Assembly (NCBI GenBank): GCA_041623895.1
Contig: JBFJVZ010000072.1
Span: forward strand, 1 to 21,732
DNA from: JBFJVZ01 sp041623895
GTDB lineage: Bacteria > Planctomycetota > Planctomycetia > Pirellulales > Pirellulaceae
Length of the DNA: 21,732 nt
Direction: 5' to 3'
In this document: positions 1-7,601 of the stretch, in pieces
Layout of the letters: each line of letters starts with the position of its first letter
Position numbering within the stretch: position 1 is the stretch's first letter
Position numbers and translations under genes: made by a program
The notes under the pieces: generated by a model
The model's input: the letters and a program-made list of their open reading frames with translations, nothing else
Told to the model about the DNA's origin: nothing
The model's database searches: none

Positions 1-14
1 GCGTTGCCCCCTCT

Positions 15-151
15 CCCAACGCCGTTAAGGATTCCTGGTAGCCGGATTCGCCAGAATTCGGGCGCCGTCCCCGATACAACCGAAGTCTGGCGACTCCGGC
101 TACGAAGAACAGCCCGCGTAACACGAACAAGAAACGCTTAACGGCGTTGGG
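15..151. repeat. Nested REP-like palindromic element
   Basis: Two inverted repeats are nested. The outer arms, at 15-29 and 137-151, are a perfect 15-base complement (CCCAACGCCGTTAAG and its reverse complement). The inner arms, at 39-60 and 81-102, match over 22 bases with two mismatches (left arm begins TAGCCGGATTCGCC). The whole could fold into a long cruciform or RNA stem with a bulge between the two stems. It lies 440 bases beyond the 3' end of the DUF1501 gene, in non-coding DNA. Similar GTAGCCGGA-type palindromes recur in Pirellulaceae genomes as far as I recall, but copy number cannot be seen from this window. Confidence 0.7.
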
Positions 152-169
152 CAACGCCCCAGCGATTTG

Positions 170-321
170 CATAGCCCAGCCCGACGGGGCTGGGGATTAG
201 ATAGGAAATGGATCGTGTCGGGCCAACGGCCCGGCGGTTTCAATCCGCGTCGGCAAACGGGCGGACCGTTGGCCCTTCATGCCGATACGGGTCGGATAAC
301 CCAGCCCGATCGGCTGGGCTA
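170..321. repeat. Second palindromic repeat cluster (CCCAGCC-type hairpins)
   Basis: Two small hairpins share the core CCCAGCC. One is at 175-182/187-194 (8-bp stem, 4-base loop); the other is at 300-306/312-318 (7-bp stem, 5-base loop). Their outer sides also pair with each other, 172-181 with 312-321 (TAGCCCAGCC). Between them sits another perfect 10-base inverted repeat, 230-239 with 266-275 (GGGCCAACGG). The layout is a symmetric, multi-palindrome element like a REP/BIME unit. An open frame crosses it on the minus strand but looks like a by-product of the repeat. Confidence 0.65.
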
Positions 322-591
322 AGCAAACGAACGGACCTTCGGCCCGAAAGAACGGAAAACGAATACCAATAAAACAAACTCGTTCAGAATCGCGCACGGC
401 TATTTAGGTCCTCACCCGCGCTACTCAATTGCGAGCTGCCGAAACCGGCGGGCGAGCAAGTTGGTAGGTTTGCCAACCATGATCCTTCGGCTTACAGCCA
501 AGTCATGATCCGACCGTAGACTTCCGCTCGTCTCCGACCTCGTCGCAACTAAACCACTTGGCTAGACGATTCTCACGGCGGAATGCCGAGC
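322..591. other. Intergenic stretch without a recognised gene
   Basis: I see no convincing coding region here. Short hairpins are present, for example a GTTGG/CCAAC stem around 460-478, which could help end transcription of the minus-strand DUF1501 gene that stops at 592. None has the GC stem plus U-run of a textbook terminator. Upstream of this stretch are the two repeat elements described separately. Confidence 0.4.
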
Positions 592-1905
592 CTAGATCCA
601 CTCTTTGATCGGCCGTCCTTCGATCAATCGAATCGGCCGGCCATCGGGGGCGGGGGCGATCAGGTCGTGAGGGATGCCCAGCTTTTCGTAGATGGTCGTG
701 GCAATGTCGGATGAATGATACTCGTCCTTGGCGACCGCTCCTCCGTCCGCAGTGGTTTCGCCCAGCACATGCCCACCGGGGACGCCAGCGCCGGCCATGA
801 TTGCGAACCCGGCGGATGCCCAGTGGTCGCGTCCGCTGGCTGAGTTCACCGTTGGCGTACGGCCAAAGTCGGTCAGCCAACAAACGAGCGTCGTTTCCAA
901 CAATCCGCGTGCTTCTAAATCGATCAACAATTGCGGCAGCGCTTGATCGACCGGCGGAAGCCGGCTGTCCTTCAGCGTCTTGAAATTGTTGGCATGAGTA
1001 TCCCAGCCGCCATCGGTGACCGTAACAAAGCGAACGCCCGATTCGATCAGCCGACGCGCCAACAGGCAACTTTGTCCGAACCGGTGCTTGCCATAAGCTT
1101 CGCGAAGTTTGTCATCTTCTTCGCCGATCGCGAACGCTTTTTGCGTGACCGGGGAAGTGATCATGCGATGCGCTGTCTTGTAATGCTCGTCCAGTGCGTC
1201 GTACGCCTCCGGTTGCAGATCGGCGTCGCGCTGCAGCTGATCGATCTGCTGCAAGATCGCTTGTCGCCGATCGACTCGTTCCATCGTCACGCCCGCAGGT
1301 GGCGTGATGTCGCGAACGCTGAAGTTCGCTGCGTTGGGATCGGCATCAATCTCAAACGGACCGTGCTCCAATCCCAGGACTCCGGCCGATCCGCCGCCAA
1401 AGCGACGGTCAACTTGCGTGCCCAACAGCACAAAGGGCGGCAACGCGCTTTTGAATCCGTGATAGTAGCTGGTCACCGAGCCGTAGCAGGGATAATGCAC
1501 CGCTTGATTGAACTTGCGGCCTGACATCACGAATTGGTCGGCCGTGCCGTGACTGCCGTTCTGAGGATTCCAACCACGAAGCACGGCAAAACGTTTTTGT
1601 TCGCGCGCCATCCGCGGCACGATCTCCGTAAAGTAAATGCCCGATGTCGCGGTGGGAATGACGCTGAATTCTCCCCGCACGCTGGTCGGCGCACTTGGTT
1701 TCGGGTCGAACGTGTCGTGGTGGCTGGTGCCGCCGCGCGTCCAAATCAAGATGCAGTTCGTGTCGGACTTTCGCGCTGATGTGCTTTCGGCGTGCAGCAA
1801 AGCTGGAAGTGAAATGCCAAGTCCGGCGAGGGTTCCGACCTGCAGCGCGTGTCGGCGTGAGATTCCTTGGCAATCGCGTGTCAATCGAGGCTCGATGTTT
1901 AGCAC
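592..1905 (-). CDS. DUF1501 family exported protein
   Basis: This 437-aa protein belongs to DUF1501, a family very abundant in planctomycetes and related to the alkaline-phosphatase/sulfatase fold; its substrate is unknown. A twin-arginine-type leader is visible (SRRHALQVG, Arg17-Arg18, then a hydrophobic stretch ending LLHAE near residue 40), so Tat export is likely. Family motifs seen are GGTSHHDTFDPKP (58-70), GGWDTH (299-304), TDFGRTP (345-351) and GRDHW (358-362), where the His/Asp residues would bind metal. The length is normal for the family. The start is GTG at 1905, supported by AGGAGA (plus strand 1912-1917) seven bases upstream. It is transcribed divergently from the DUF1549/DUF1553 gene, although in many planctomycetes the two are co-directional. 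A role with that partner in breakdown of polymers or in surface metabolism has been suggested for such clusters but cannot be read from this sequence. Confidence 0.9.
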   Translation of the reverse strand: MLNIEPRLTRDCQGISRRHALQVGTLAGLGISLPALLHAESTSARKSDTNCILIWTRGGTSHHDTFDPKPSAPTSVRGEFSVIPTATSGIYFTEIVPRMAREQKRFAVLRGWNPQNGSHGTADQFVMSGRKFNQAVHYPCYGSVTSYYHGFKSALPPFVLLGTQVDRRFGGGSAGVLGLEHGPFEIDADPNAANFSVRDITPPAGVTMERVDRRQAILQQIDQLQRDADLQPEAYDALDEHYKTAHRMITSPVTQKAFAIGEEDDKLREAYGKHRFGQSCLLARRLIESGVRFVTVTDGGWDTHANNFKTLKDSRLPPVDQALPQLLIDLEARGLLETTLVCWLTDFGRTPTVNSASGRDHWASAGFAIMAGAGVPGGHVLGETTADGGAVAKDEYHSSDIATTIYEKLGIPHDLIAPAPDGRPIRLIEGRPIKEWI

Positions 1906-1911
1906 TGCGAG

Positions 1912-1917
1912 TCTCCT
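1912..1917 (-). promoter_or_regulatory. Ribosome binding site of the DUF1501 gene
   Basis: The minus-strand sequence AGGAGA lies seven bases before the GTG codon at 1905-1903. It decides the choice of this non-ATG start, which also places the twin-arginine leader at the right distance from the N-terminus. Confidence 0.7.
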
Positions 1918-2259
1918 GCGTGGGGCCTGCTACCTGATTGGTTCGTCAGGACAGTCATCGGGAGGGAAATGAGGCGGGACCACATCCTGGTGGCCAACAT
2001 CAGCATAGCAACTCGCCGCCAAGAAGTCGCCATCAGCCCGTTTTTACCCCCAGATGTCGGGGTGTGCGTACGTGTCAACGGAGTAGCAAATTGAGCGAAT
2101 GTTAGTCATACTAGGCTTCGTCGTCGACCGGTTTTTTCGTCGTCGATTGCCCGCCTTCCTGACCCACCTGCATTCGAGCCTCGTGACTCGTTTGGGTCGA
2201 TCGAGATGGAATCGTTCGACCGTTAGTGATTCTCTGACGCCCAATCACCGCAGACTGTC
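1918..2259. promoter_or_regulatory. Divergent intergenic region (DUF1501 / DUF1549-DUF1553)
   Basis: This region must hold the promoters of both divergent genes. No clear -35/-10 pair could be assigned. An 11-base direct repeat, TTCGTCGTCGA, occurs at 2117-2127 and 2136-2146, 19 bases apart start to start, which would place two bound protein copies at nearly the same helical face and might be an operator. A short CCCC/GGGG hairpin lies near 2047-2062. A minus-strand open frame across 2044-2244 has no ribosome site or recognisable product. Confidence 0.35.
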
Positions 2260-4707
2260 ATGCGAATGATTAAGTTGGCCGCTTTGCTGATTGCAATGGC
2301 CTCGCCGTTACCGGCCGCTGATCGAAGCTTCGTAGTTGATCCACCGCAAGTAACCCTGTCGGGTCGGTTCGATCGGGTTCAGTTGCTTGTTGCATCCGGC
2401 GAAAAGCCCGACCAGCACGCAGAAGATCTAACACGCCAGGTCAATTATCAGCCTGAGGACGGTGATGTAGTTCACGTCGACCAGCACGGCTGCGTGACGG
2501 CATTAGCTGGTGGTGAAACCAGAATCGCGATCAAGTTTGACGGGCAGACTGATTACGTCCCCGTTATTGTCCAGGATACCGCCGGTCAGGAAGTGGACTT
2601 TCTCCGGGATGTCAGACCAATCCTGAGTAAAGCTGGCTGCGCAGCGGGCGCCTGCCATGCCGCGCAGTACGGCCAGGGCGGATTCAAACTTTCGGTATTT
2701 GGTTTCGATCCGAAAGCAGACTTCGAGGCGATCACGAGGTCCAGTCGCGGGCGGCGATTAAACTTTGCCAGCCCCCAGGACAGCCTGCTGTTGCGCAAAC
2801 CGGCGATGATTGAAAACCATGGCGGCGGATTGCGATTGCAGCATGGTGGCCTTGAGTACGATATCCTTCGTGAGTGGATCGATGCAGGTGCGCCGCCAAC
2901 TTCCCGTGACGACTTAAAAGTTCAGTCTCTGGAAGTTTATCCAGGTAGACGCGTGGGGCCGCAGGGCTATTTCCAGCAATTACGGGTCGTTGCCGAGTAC
3001 ACCGACGGCAGCCGCCGCGATGTCACTTCGTTAGCGATCTTTGATGCAATTGACAAGTCCGTGGTCTCCGTCAGCGATGATGGGCATGTGCACGCCGCCG
3101 GCAAGGGACAGACGGGTGTGATGGTGCGATACGAAGGACAAGCGGCAGTCAGCACGTTTGTGGTTCCCTATCGCGAGAACATAGAACTTGCCGGTTGGCG
3201 ATCAAACAACTTCGTCGACGAATTGGCCGAGCAAAAGTTTCGCGACCTGGGGCTGCAGCCGTCACCATTGTGCGACGACGCGACATTCATTCGCCGCGCC
3301 TTTCTTGATTGCATCGGTTCGCTGCCTTCGCCCGATTTGGTTCGCGATTTTCTGGCATCCGGCGATGCCGATAAACGCGCGAAATTGGTTGACCGCCTGC
3401 TGGGCCTGACTGGCGATTCTTCGCTGGATATCTTCAATGACCAGTACGCAGCCCTCTGGACGCTGCGTTGGTCGGACCTGATTCGCAACAACAGCAATTC
3501 GCTGGGCGAGCAGGGCATGTGGGCTTTGCACAATTGGATCAAGGAATCGTTTCGCACCAACAAACCGTACGATCAGTTCGTTCGCGAATTGGTCACGGCA
3601 AAGGGATCGATTTACTCCTATGGGCCGGCGAATTACTACCGCATCAACAAGGACTCCTCGGCCCTGACCGAAGCTACGTCGCAATTGTTTTTGGGAGTGC
3701 GGCTGGAGTGTGCCAAGTGCCACCACCATCCATTCGAGAAATACAGTCAGGGCGACTACTACAGCATGGCTGCCTTCTTCTCTCGGGTTGGCTCGAAGAA
3801 TAGCGAAGAATTTGGGCTGTTTGGCCGCGAAACGATTGTCACCGTGCGATCCAGCGGCGAAGTTTCGCACCCTCGCACGCGACAGCGGATGCAACCAACA
3901 CCGCTGGGCGGTGAAGCGGTGGATCATGAGCTTGACCGGCGGTTGCCATTGGCGGACTGGTTGACGAATCCTGACAACGAATTCTTTGCTCGCTCCGTCG
4001 TCAATCGTTACATGCGTTATCTGCTCGGTCGCGGATTGGTCGAACCGGTCGATGACATGCGGAGCACCAATCCGCCCAGCAACATTGCCCTGATGGACGC
4101 TTTGGCGGCTGATTTCGTCGCCCATGATTACGATTTGAAGCACTTGATTCGCACGATCATGACCAGCCGGCTGTATGGGCTGAGTTCCACGCCAACACCG
4201 GAAAACATCTCCGACCGCCAGTACTACAGTCATTTTTATGTCAAACGATTGTCGGCCGAATCGTTGCTGGACGCGCTGGACCAGGCGTCGGGTGTGCAAA
4301 CAAAGTTCCGGAATTTGCCTTTGGGCACGAGGGCCATTGAACTGCCCGACGCGGAGTATCCCGATTATTTTCTGACGACATTTGCCAAGCCCCGCCGAGT
4401 CAGCGTGTGCGAGTGTGAGCGATCTCCCGACGCCAATCTCGCACAGGCGTTGCACACCTTTAACGGCGATACGGTCGCAAAGAAAGTTGCCGACAAGTCG
4501 GGCCGCGTGAAGAAGTTAATCGATGCAAAAACGGAACATGATGACCTGGTCACCGAGTTGTATCTTTCAGCGCTATGCCGTCTGCCCAACGAAGCGGAGT
4601 TGGAACTTAGCCGAAATGTATTGAAGCAATCGCCGACGCCCGAGGAAGGGTACCAGGACCTGCTCTGGGCTCTGATCAACTCCAAACAATTCTTGTTCGT
4701 ACATTGA
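2260..4707 (+). CDS. PSCyt1/DUF1549/DUF1553 protein with Big_2 domains
   Basis: The 815-aa product is a typical planctomycete exported cytochrome-like protein. Order of parts: signal peptide (1-20, cleavage near PAA-D), Big_2-like Ig domain (about 24-106), a PSCyt1-type cytochrome c region with an unusual CX4CH motif (Cys127, Cys132-His133), a second Big_2-like domain (about 221-304), DUF1549/PSCyt2 (about 315-512) with a standard CAKCH haem motif (Cys484, Cys487-His488), and DUF1553/PSD1 (about 555-815) ending NSKQFLFVH. No catalytic role has been firmly assigned to the family; covalent haem binding is inferred from the motifs. No strong ribosome site precedes ATG 2260; ATG 2266 is an alternative and leaves the signal peptide intact. 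The stop codon overlaps the start region of the next gene, indicating co-transcription. Confidence 0.9.
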   Translation: MRMIKLAALLIAMASPLPAADRSFVVDPPQVTLSGRFDRVQLLVASGEKPDQHAEDLTRQVNYQPEDGDVVHVDQHGCVTALAGGETRIAIKFDGQTDYVPVIVQDTAGQEVDFLRDVRPILSKAGCAAGACHAAQYGQGGFKLSVFGFDPKADFEAITRSSRGRRLNFASPQDSLLLRKPAMIENHGGGLRLQHGGLEYDILREWIDAGAPPTSRDDLKVQSLEVYPGRRVGPQGYFQQLRVVAEYTDGSRRDVTSLAIFDAIDKSVVSVSDDGHVHAAGKGQTGVMVRYEGQAAVSTFVVPYRENIELAGWRSNNFVDELAEQKFRDLGLQPSPLCDDATFIRRAFLDCIGSLPSPDLVRDFLASGDADKRAKLVDRLLGLTGDSSLDIFNDQYAALWTLRWSDLIRNNSNSLGEQGMWALHNWIKESFRTNKPYDQFVRELVTAKGSIYSYGPANYYRINKDSSALTEATSQLFLGVRLECAKCHHHPFEKYSQGDYYSMAAFFSRVGSKNSEEFGLFGRETIVTVRSSGEVSHPRTRQRMQPTPLGGEAVDHELDRRLPLADWLTNPDNEFFARSVVNRYMRYLLGRGLVEPVDDMRSTNPPSNIALMDALAADFVAHDYDLKHLIRTIMTSRLYGLSSTPTPENISDRQYYSHFYVKRLSAESLLDALDQASGVQTKFRNLPLGTRAIELPDAEYPDYFLTTFAKPRRVSVCECERSPDANLAQALHTFNGDTVAKKVADKSGRVKKLIDAKTEHDDLVTELYLSALCRLPNEAELELSRNVLKQSPTPEEGYQDLLWALINSKQFLFVH

Positions 4708-4718
4708 GATCGGATTTG

Positions 4719-6803
4719 ATGATGCGATTCGCCGTTGTTCTTATCGCAACGATACTCTTGATTCCGTCCGCCGCTGCTCAACAGTCCTACCCGATGTTGA
4801 TGAGTATTGAGCCGGTCGCCGCACAAATCGGGCAGACGTCCGAACACGTGGTCAAATCGCGATACACGATGGAGGACGCTTATGAAATCCTGGTTTCGGG
4901 CGACGGGGTGAGCGGGCAAATTGTTTTGCCGGAACTGAAAGAGGGCGAAAAGAAACCGGCCGCACTGCAAGCCTTGACCGTACGGTTTACCGTCGATCCG
5001 CAAGCGACACCCGGCGTTCGTGATTTTCGAATCGCCACTCCCACCGGTGTCAGCACGACGGGACAATTAGTTATCGTCCAAGACCCGGTGGTTACCGAAT
5101 CGGCTGACAACAATACGACCGATGGCGCCAACGAAGTCAAACTGCCCGCCACGATTTGTGGCCGAATCGAAAAAGCAGAGGATGTTGACTACTTCAAATT
5201 CCACGTCGAGGCAGGAGACACGTTTTGTTTTCACGTTCGTTGCATGCGGTTGCAGGATCGAATTCATGATCTGCAGCAACACGCCGACCCAATCCTGTCG
5301 GTGCGAAATGCTGCCGGATCAACGGTTGCCTCGGCTGACAACGTTTTCGCTGCCGATCCCTTTCTCTCGCATACGTTCAGCGAGGCTGGTGACTACTACT
5401 TGGAGCTTCGCGATGTTCGCTACCAGGGAAATCAGTATTGGTGTTACAGCATTGAGGTGAATAAACGGCCGTTTGTGCAGACGGTATTTCCGCTGGCAAT
5501 CAGTGCTGATGACGGCGTGGCACTCGAGCTGATCGGGCAGGCACTGAGTGATGCAACAGGAAGATTGGCAGCGGGCACAACCTCCCCACCGGGAATCAAG
5601 CAAGCACTCGTCTCTATCAACAGCGGCGATCGGCAGCCGGTTGACGTGATCTTGACCGATCAACCGACAGGTCAAGAAGACTCGACCGAGAACAATACGA
5701 TCGACACAGCCCAATCGATCGTCGTGCCACTTGGTGTCAATGGAAGAATCGAAACGGAGGGTGACATCGATTGCTTTGGCTTTGAGGCAAAGAAAGGCGA
5801 ACGTTACACGTTGGAAGTTACCGCACGGCGTGCCGGTTCGTCACTTGATCCCCATTTAAGGGTTTTGAACGACAAAGGTAGCCAACAGCAGATCAGTGAT
5901 GACATGCGCGTGGGCAAGCGAAACTTTGCAGATTCTCTGATTGAGAATTGGACCGTGCCCGCGGATGGAAAATACATTGTCGAAGTCCGCGACGTCCACC
6001 TGCGCGGTGGCCCGTCATTTGTTTATTTTCTGAGTGTCAAACGGAGCCAGCCGCACTTCACACTCTTTGCCGATACGGACAAGACGCCGCTCACTCCCGG
6101 CACATCGGGCGTTGTTTACGTGCGGACGGAAAAGAAAAATGGTTTCGACGGCGAAATCCAGTTGCAAGTTGATGGATTGCCCGAGGGTGTTACCGCAACA
6201 TGCGGCAAGATTCTGAGCGGAAAGCGACAAGATGGTTGTATCGTTTTCACTGCCGCCGCGGACGCGAAACCATCGGTCGGCAACATCCGGATCAGTGGGA
6301 CGGCAACGGTTAAAGATGACAACGATCAAACGCGTCAGATCACAGCCGACGCAACCGTATATCAGGAAACCTATCAACCTGGTGGTGGACGAGGTCACTG
6401 GCCGGTCAACAATCATGTCATTTCGGTTGGCAAGCCCGGTGACGTCCGCAAAGTTACCTTGAGCACTCATGAATTAACATTAAAACCGGGTGAGTCGGCC
6501 AGCATCGACGTGGAGATCGAGCGTGCCGCAGGGTTCGACAAGAACGTCACGTTGGAAGTCACCTACACCCATTTGAACTCCGTCTATGGCGACCCGCTTC
6601 CTGAAGGTGTTTCGGTCGACAAATCCGCCAGCAAAGTACTGCTTACCGGCGGTGCCACAAAAGGCAAGATCACGTTGAAAGCGGCCGCCAACGCTCAGCT
6701 TGCCGAAAAGCAAGTTTTCACCGTCATGGCGAACGTCTCGCTGAACTTCGTCATGAAAGCCACTTATGCCAGCCACCCTGTTTATCTGACCGTGACGAAA
6801 TAG
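4719..6803 (+). CDS. Exported protein with two PPC domains
   Basis: From ATG 4719 the product is 694 aa. I chose this start because GAGAT lies 8-9 bases upstream and a clean signal peptide follows (MMRFAVVLIATILL...SAAAQ). An in-frame TTG at 4704 would overlap the upstream stop codon (TTGA) and add five residues. Two bacterial pre-peptidase C-terminal (PPC) type beta-sandwich domains are recognisable by DNNTTDGANEV...GRIEKAEDVDYFKF and ENNTIDTAQSI...GRIETEGDIDCFGF, at roughly 135-252 and 329-446 counted from the TTG. About 250 residues of further Ig-like beta sequence follow. No protease domain is present. PPC domains usually aid secretion or bind polysaccharide or protein. The gene is coupled to the DUF1549/DUF1553 gene, so the two products probably act together outside the cytoplasm. 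Confidence 0.85.
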   Translation: MMRFAVVLIATILLIPSAAAQQSYPMLMSIEPVAAQIGQTSEHVVKSRYTMEDAYEILVSGDGVSGQIVLPELKEGEKKPAALQALTVRFTVDPQATPGVRDFRIATPTGVSTTGQLVIVQDPVVTESADNNTTDGANEVKLPATICGRIEKAEDVDYFKFHVEAGDTFCFHVRCMRLQDRIHDLQQHADPILSVRNAAGSTVASADNVFAADPFLSHTFSEAGDYYLELRDVRYQGNQYWCYSIEVNKRPFVQTVFPLAISADDGVALELIGQALSDATGRLAAGTTSPPGIKQALVSINSGDRQPVDVILTDQPTGQEDSTENNTIDTAQSIVVPLGVNGRIETEGDIDCFGFEAKKGERYTLEVTARRAGSSLDPHLRVLNDKGSQQQISDDMRVGKRNFADSLIENWTVPADGKYIVEVRDVHLRGGPSFVYFLSVKRSQPHFTLFADTDKTPLTPGTSGVVYVRTEKKNGFDGEIQLQVDGLPEGVTATCGKILSGKRQDGCIVFTAAADAKPSVGNIRISGTATVKDDNDQTRQITADATVYQETYQPGGGRGHWPVNNHVISVGKPGDVRKVTLSTHELTLKPGESASIDVEIERAAGFDKNVTLEVTYTHLNSVYGDPLPEGVSVDKSASKVLLTGGATKGKITLKAAANAQLAEKQVFTVMANVSLNFVMKATYASHPVYLTVTK

Positions 6804-6819
6804 CGGAGTGCGTCACGGT
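6789..6819 (+). terminator. Inverted repeat spanning the stop codon of the PPC gene
   Basis: ACCGTGACG at 6789-6797 is perfectly complementary to CGTCACGGT at 6811-6819, with a 13-base loop that contains the TAG stop codon (6801-6803). There is no U-run, so it is not a classical intrinsic terminator. It may stabilise the 3' end or separate this operon from the next gene. Confidence 0.35.
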
Positions 6820-6922
6820 GACTGTTGAATGTCTCGTTCGCCCGAGTTAGGGTGACGAGTTCTGCGTGGATGTCGATAAGACGAAACTTATCCACGCCAA
6901 GTTCAGCAACGGGGAGCATGAG

Positions 6923-7405
6923 ATGAAGACTCAAGTCATTCGAAGAAGTTGTGTTTGTGTAGCCTTATTCGCGGGCATGTTCTGGATTGCTCCTGCTATT
7001 AGCCAGGACACGTATCAGATATCGCGGCGCGGCAATATTGTGATGTTTCGCAAAATGCAACGACCGACGCTTATTGAAACGCTGACGAAGAAAAACGATC
7101 CCGTCGAGCTGACGGCGGACGAGTTCGCTCAACTAAAAGCCTACCTGGTGGCAACGAGTCGACCGAGAAGAATCAAGAATGATCGTTTTTACCAAAATAA
7201 ACGTGCAGAAATTCGCAATGATTTGCAGAATATGTCGCGCGTTTTCGAGGATCCGATTCAGATCAGCAAGCAATTCCCGGACATCGCTCGAGCCAGGGAT
7301 TGGGAACGATTGCGAATGCATTTTATCTACAACGCAGAACTGCGGAGTGCGGCTGAACCGCGAAAGGGCGACGCAAATCAGGAGGCCGGCAACGGTGATT
7401 CCTGA
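6923..7405 (+). CDS. Small exported helical protein, unknown function
   Basis: I do not recognise the family. From ATG 6923, supported by GGGGAG six bases upstream (6911-6916), the product is 160 aa and starts with a good signal peptide (MKTQVIRRSCVCVALFAGMF...AISQ). An in-frame ATG at 6866 would add 19 charged residues in front of the signal peptide and is unlikely. The mature part is basic and rich in Arg, Lys, Asn and Gln, with long predicted helices and no cysteines, and ends in a low-complexity tail (GDANQEAGNGDS). It lies 120 bases after the PPC gene and is followed directly by a hairpin, so it is probably its own transcription unit or the last gene of the preceding one. A periplasmic or surface location is inferred only from the signal peptide. 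Confidence 0.7.
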   Translation: MKTQVIRRSCVCVALFAGMFWIAPAISQDTYQISRRGNIVMFRKMQRPTLIETLTKKNDPVELTADEFAQLKAYLVATSRPRRIKNDRFYQNKRAEIRNDLQNMSRVFEDPIQISKQFPDIARARDWERLRMHFIYNAELRSAAEPRKGDANQEAGNGDS

Positions 7406-7411
7406 TGTCGG

Positions 7412-7431
7412 CGGCGGTTCCTGAACCACCG
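7412..7431 (+). terminator. Hairpin directly after the small exported gene
   Basis: CGGCGGTTC at 7412-7420 pairs with GAACCACCG at 7423-7431 over nine positions (one G-U), leaving a loop of two to four bases. It begins six bases after the TGA stop and is followed by a short T-containing stretch (GACTTGTTTG). It is a good candidate factor-independent or mRNA-stabilising terminator, although the U-run is weak. Confidence 0.5.
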
Positions 7432-7467
7432 AGACTTGTTTGAGCTGCAATCCAAAGAATTGGTTTT

Positions 7468-7488
7468 GGCAAGGCCCAGCGTCTTGCC
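7468..7488 (+). promoter_or_regulatory. Second small hairpin upstream of the large membrane-protein gene
   Basis: GGCAAG (7468-7473) is complementary to CTTGCC (7483-7488) with a nine-base loop. It lies in the 196-base gap before the large membrane-protein gene, where a promoter would be expected. No confident -35/-10 pair was found; TACAAT at 7495-7500 resembles a -10 box but has no well-placed -35. Confidence 0.25.
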
Positions 7489-7601
7489 GCCGATTACAAT
7501 GCCAGATTAGCCGTGTGATTGGCTGAAGCGATGAATGCGCTTGCGACCGGCGTCTTTGTGTCTCCAAGCTTCCCACAAGAAACGGTTGAGATCGTTTGAG
7601 T

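Noticed and set aside
197..397. 66-aa minus-strand open frame across the second repeat cluster
   Set aside because: It runs through the palindromic repeats, whose arms translate into repetitive Gly/Arg/Pro-rich sequence, and has no ribosome site. It looks like a repeat by-product that may be annotated many times in related genomes.
3262..4455. 397-aa minus-strand open frame opposite the DUF1549/DUF1553 gene
   Set aside because: Its sequence is low in recognisable motifs and it lies wholly opposite a gene with clear domains and haem motifs.
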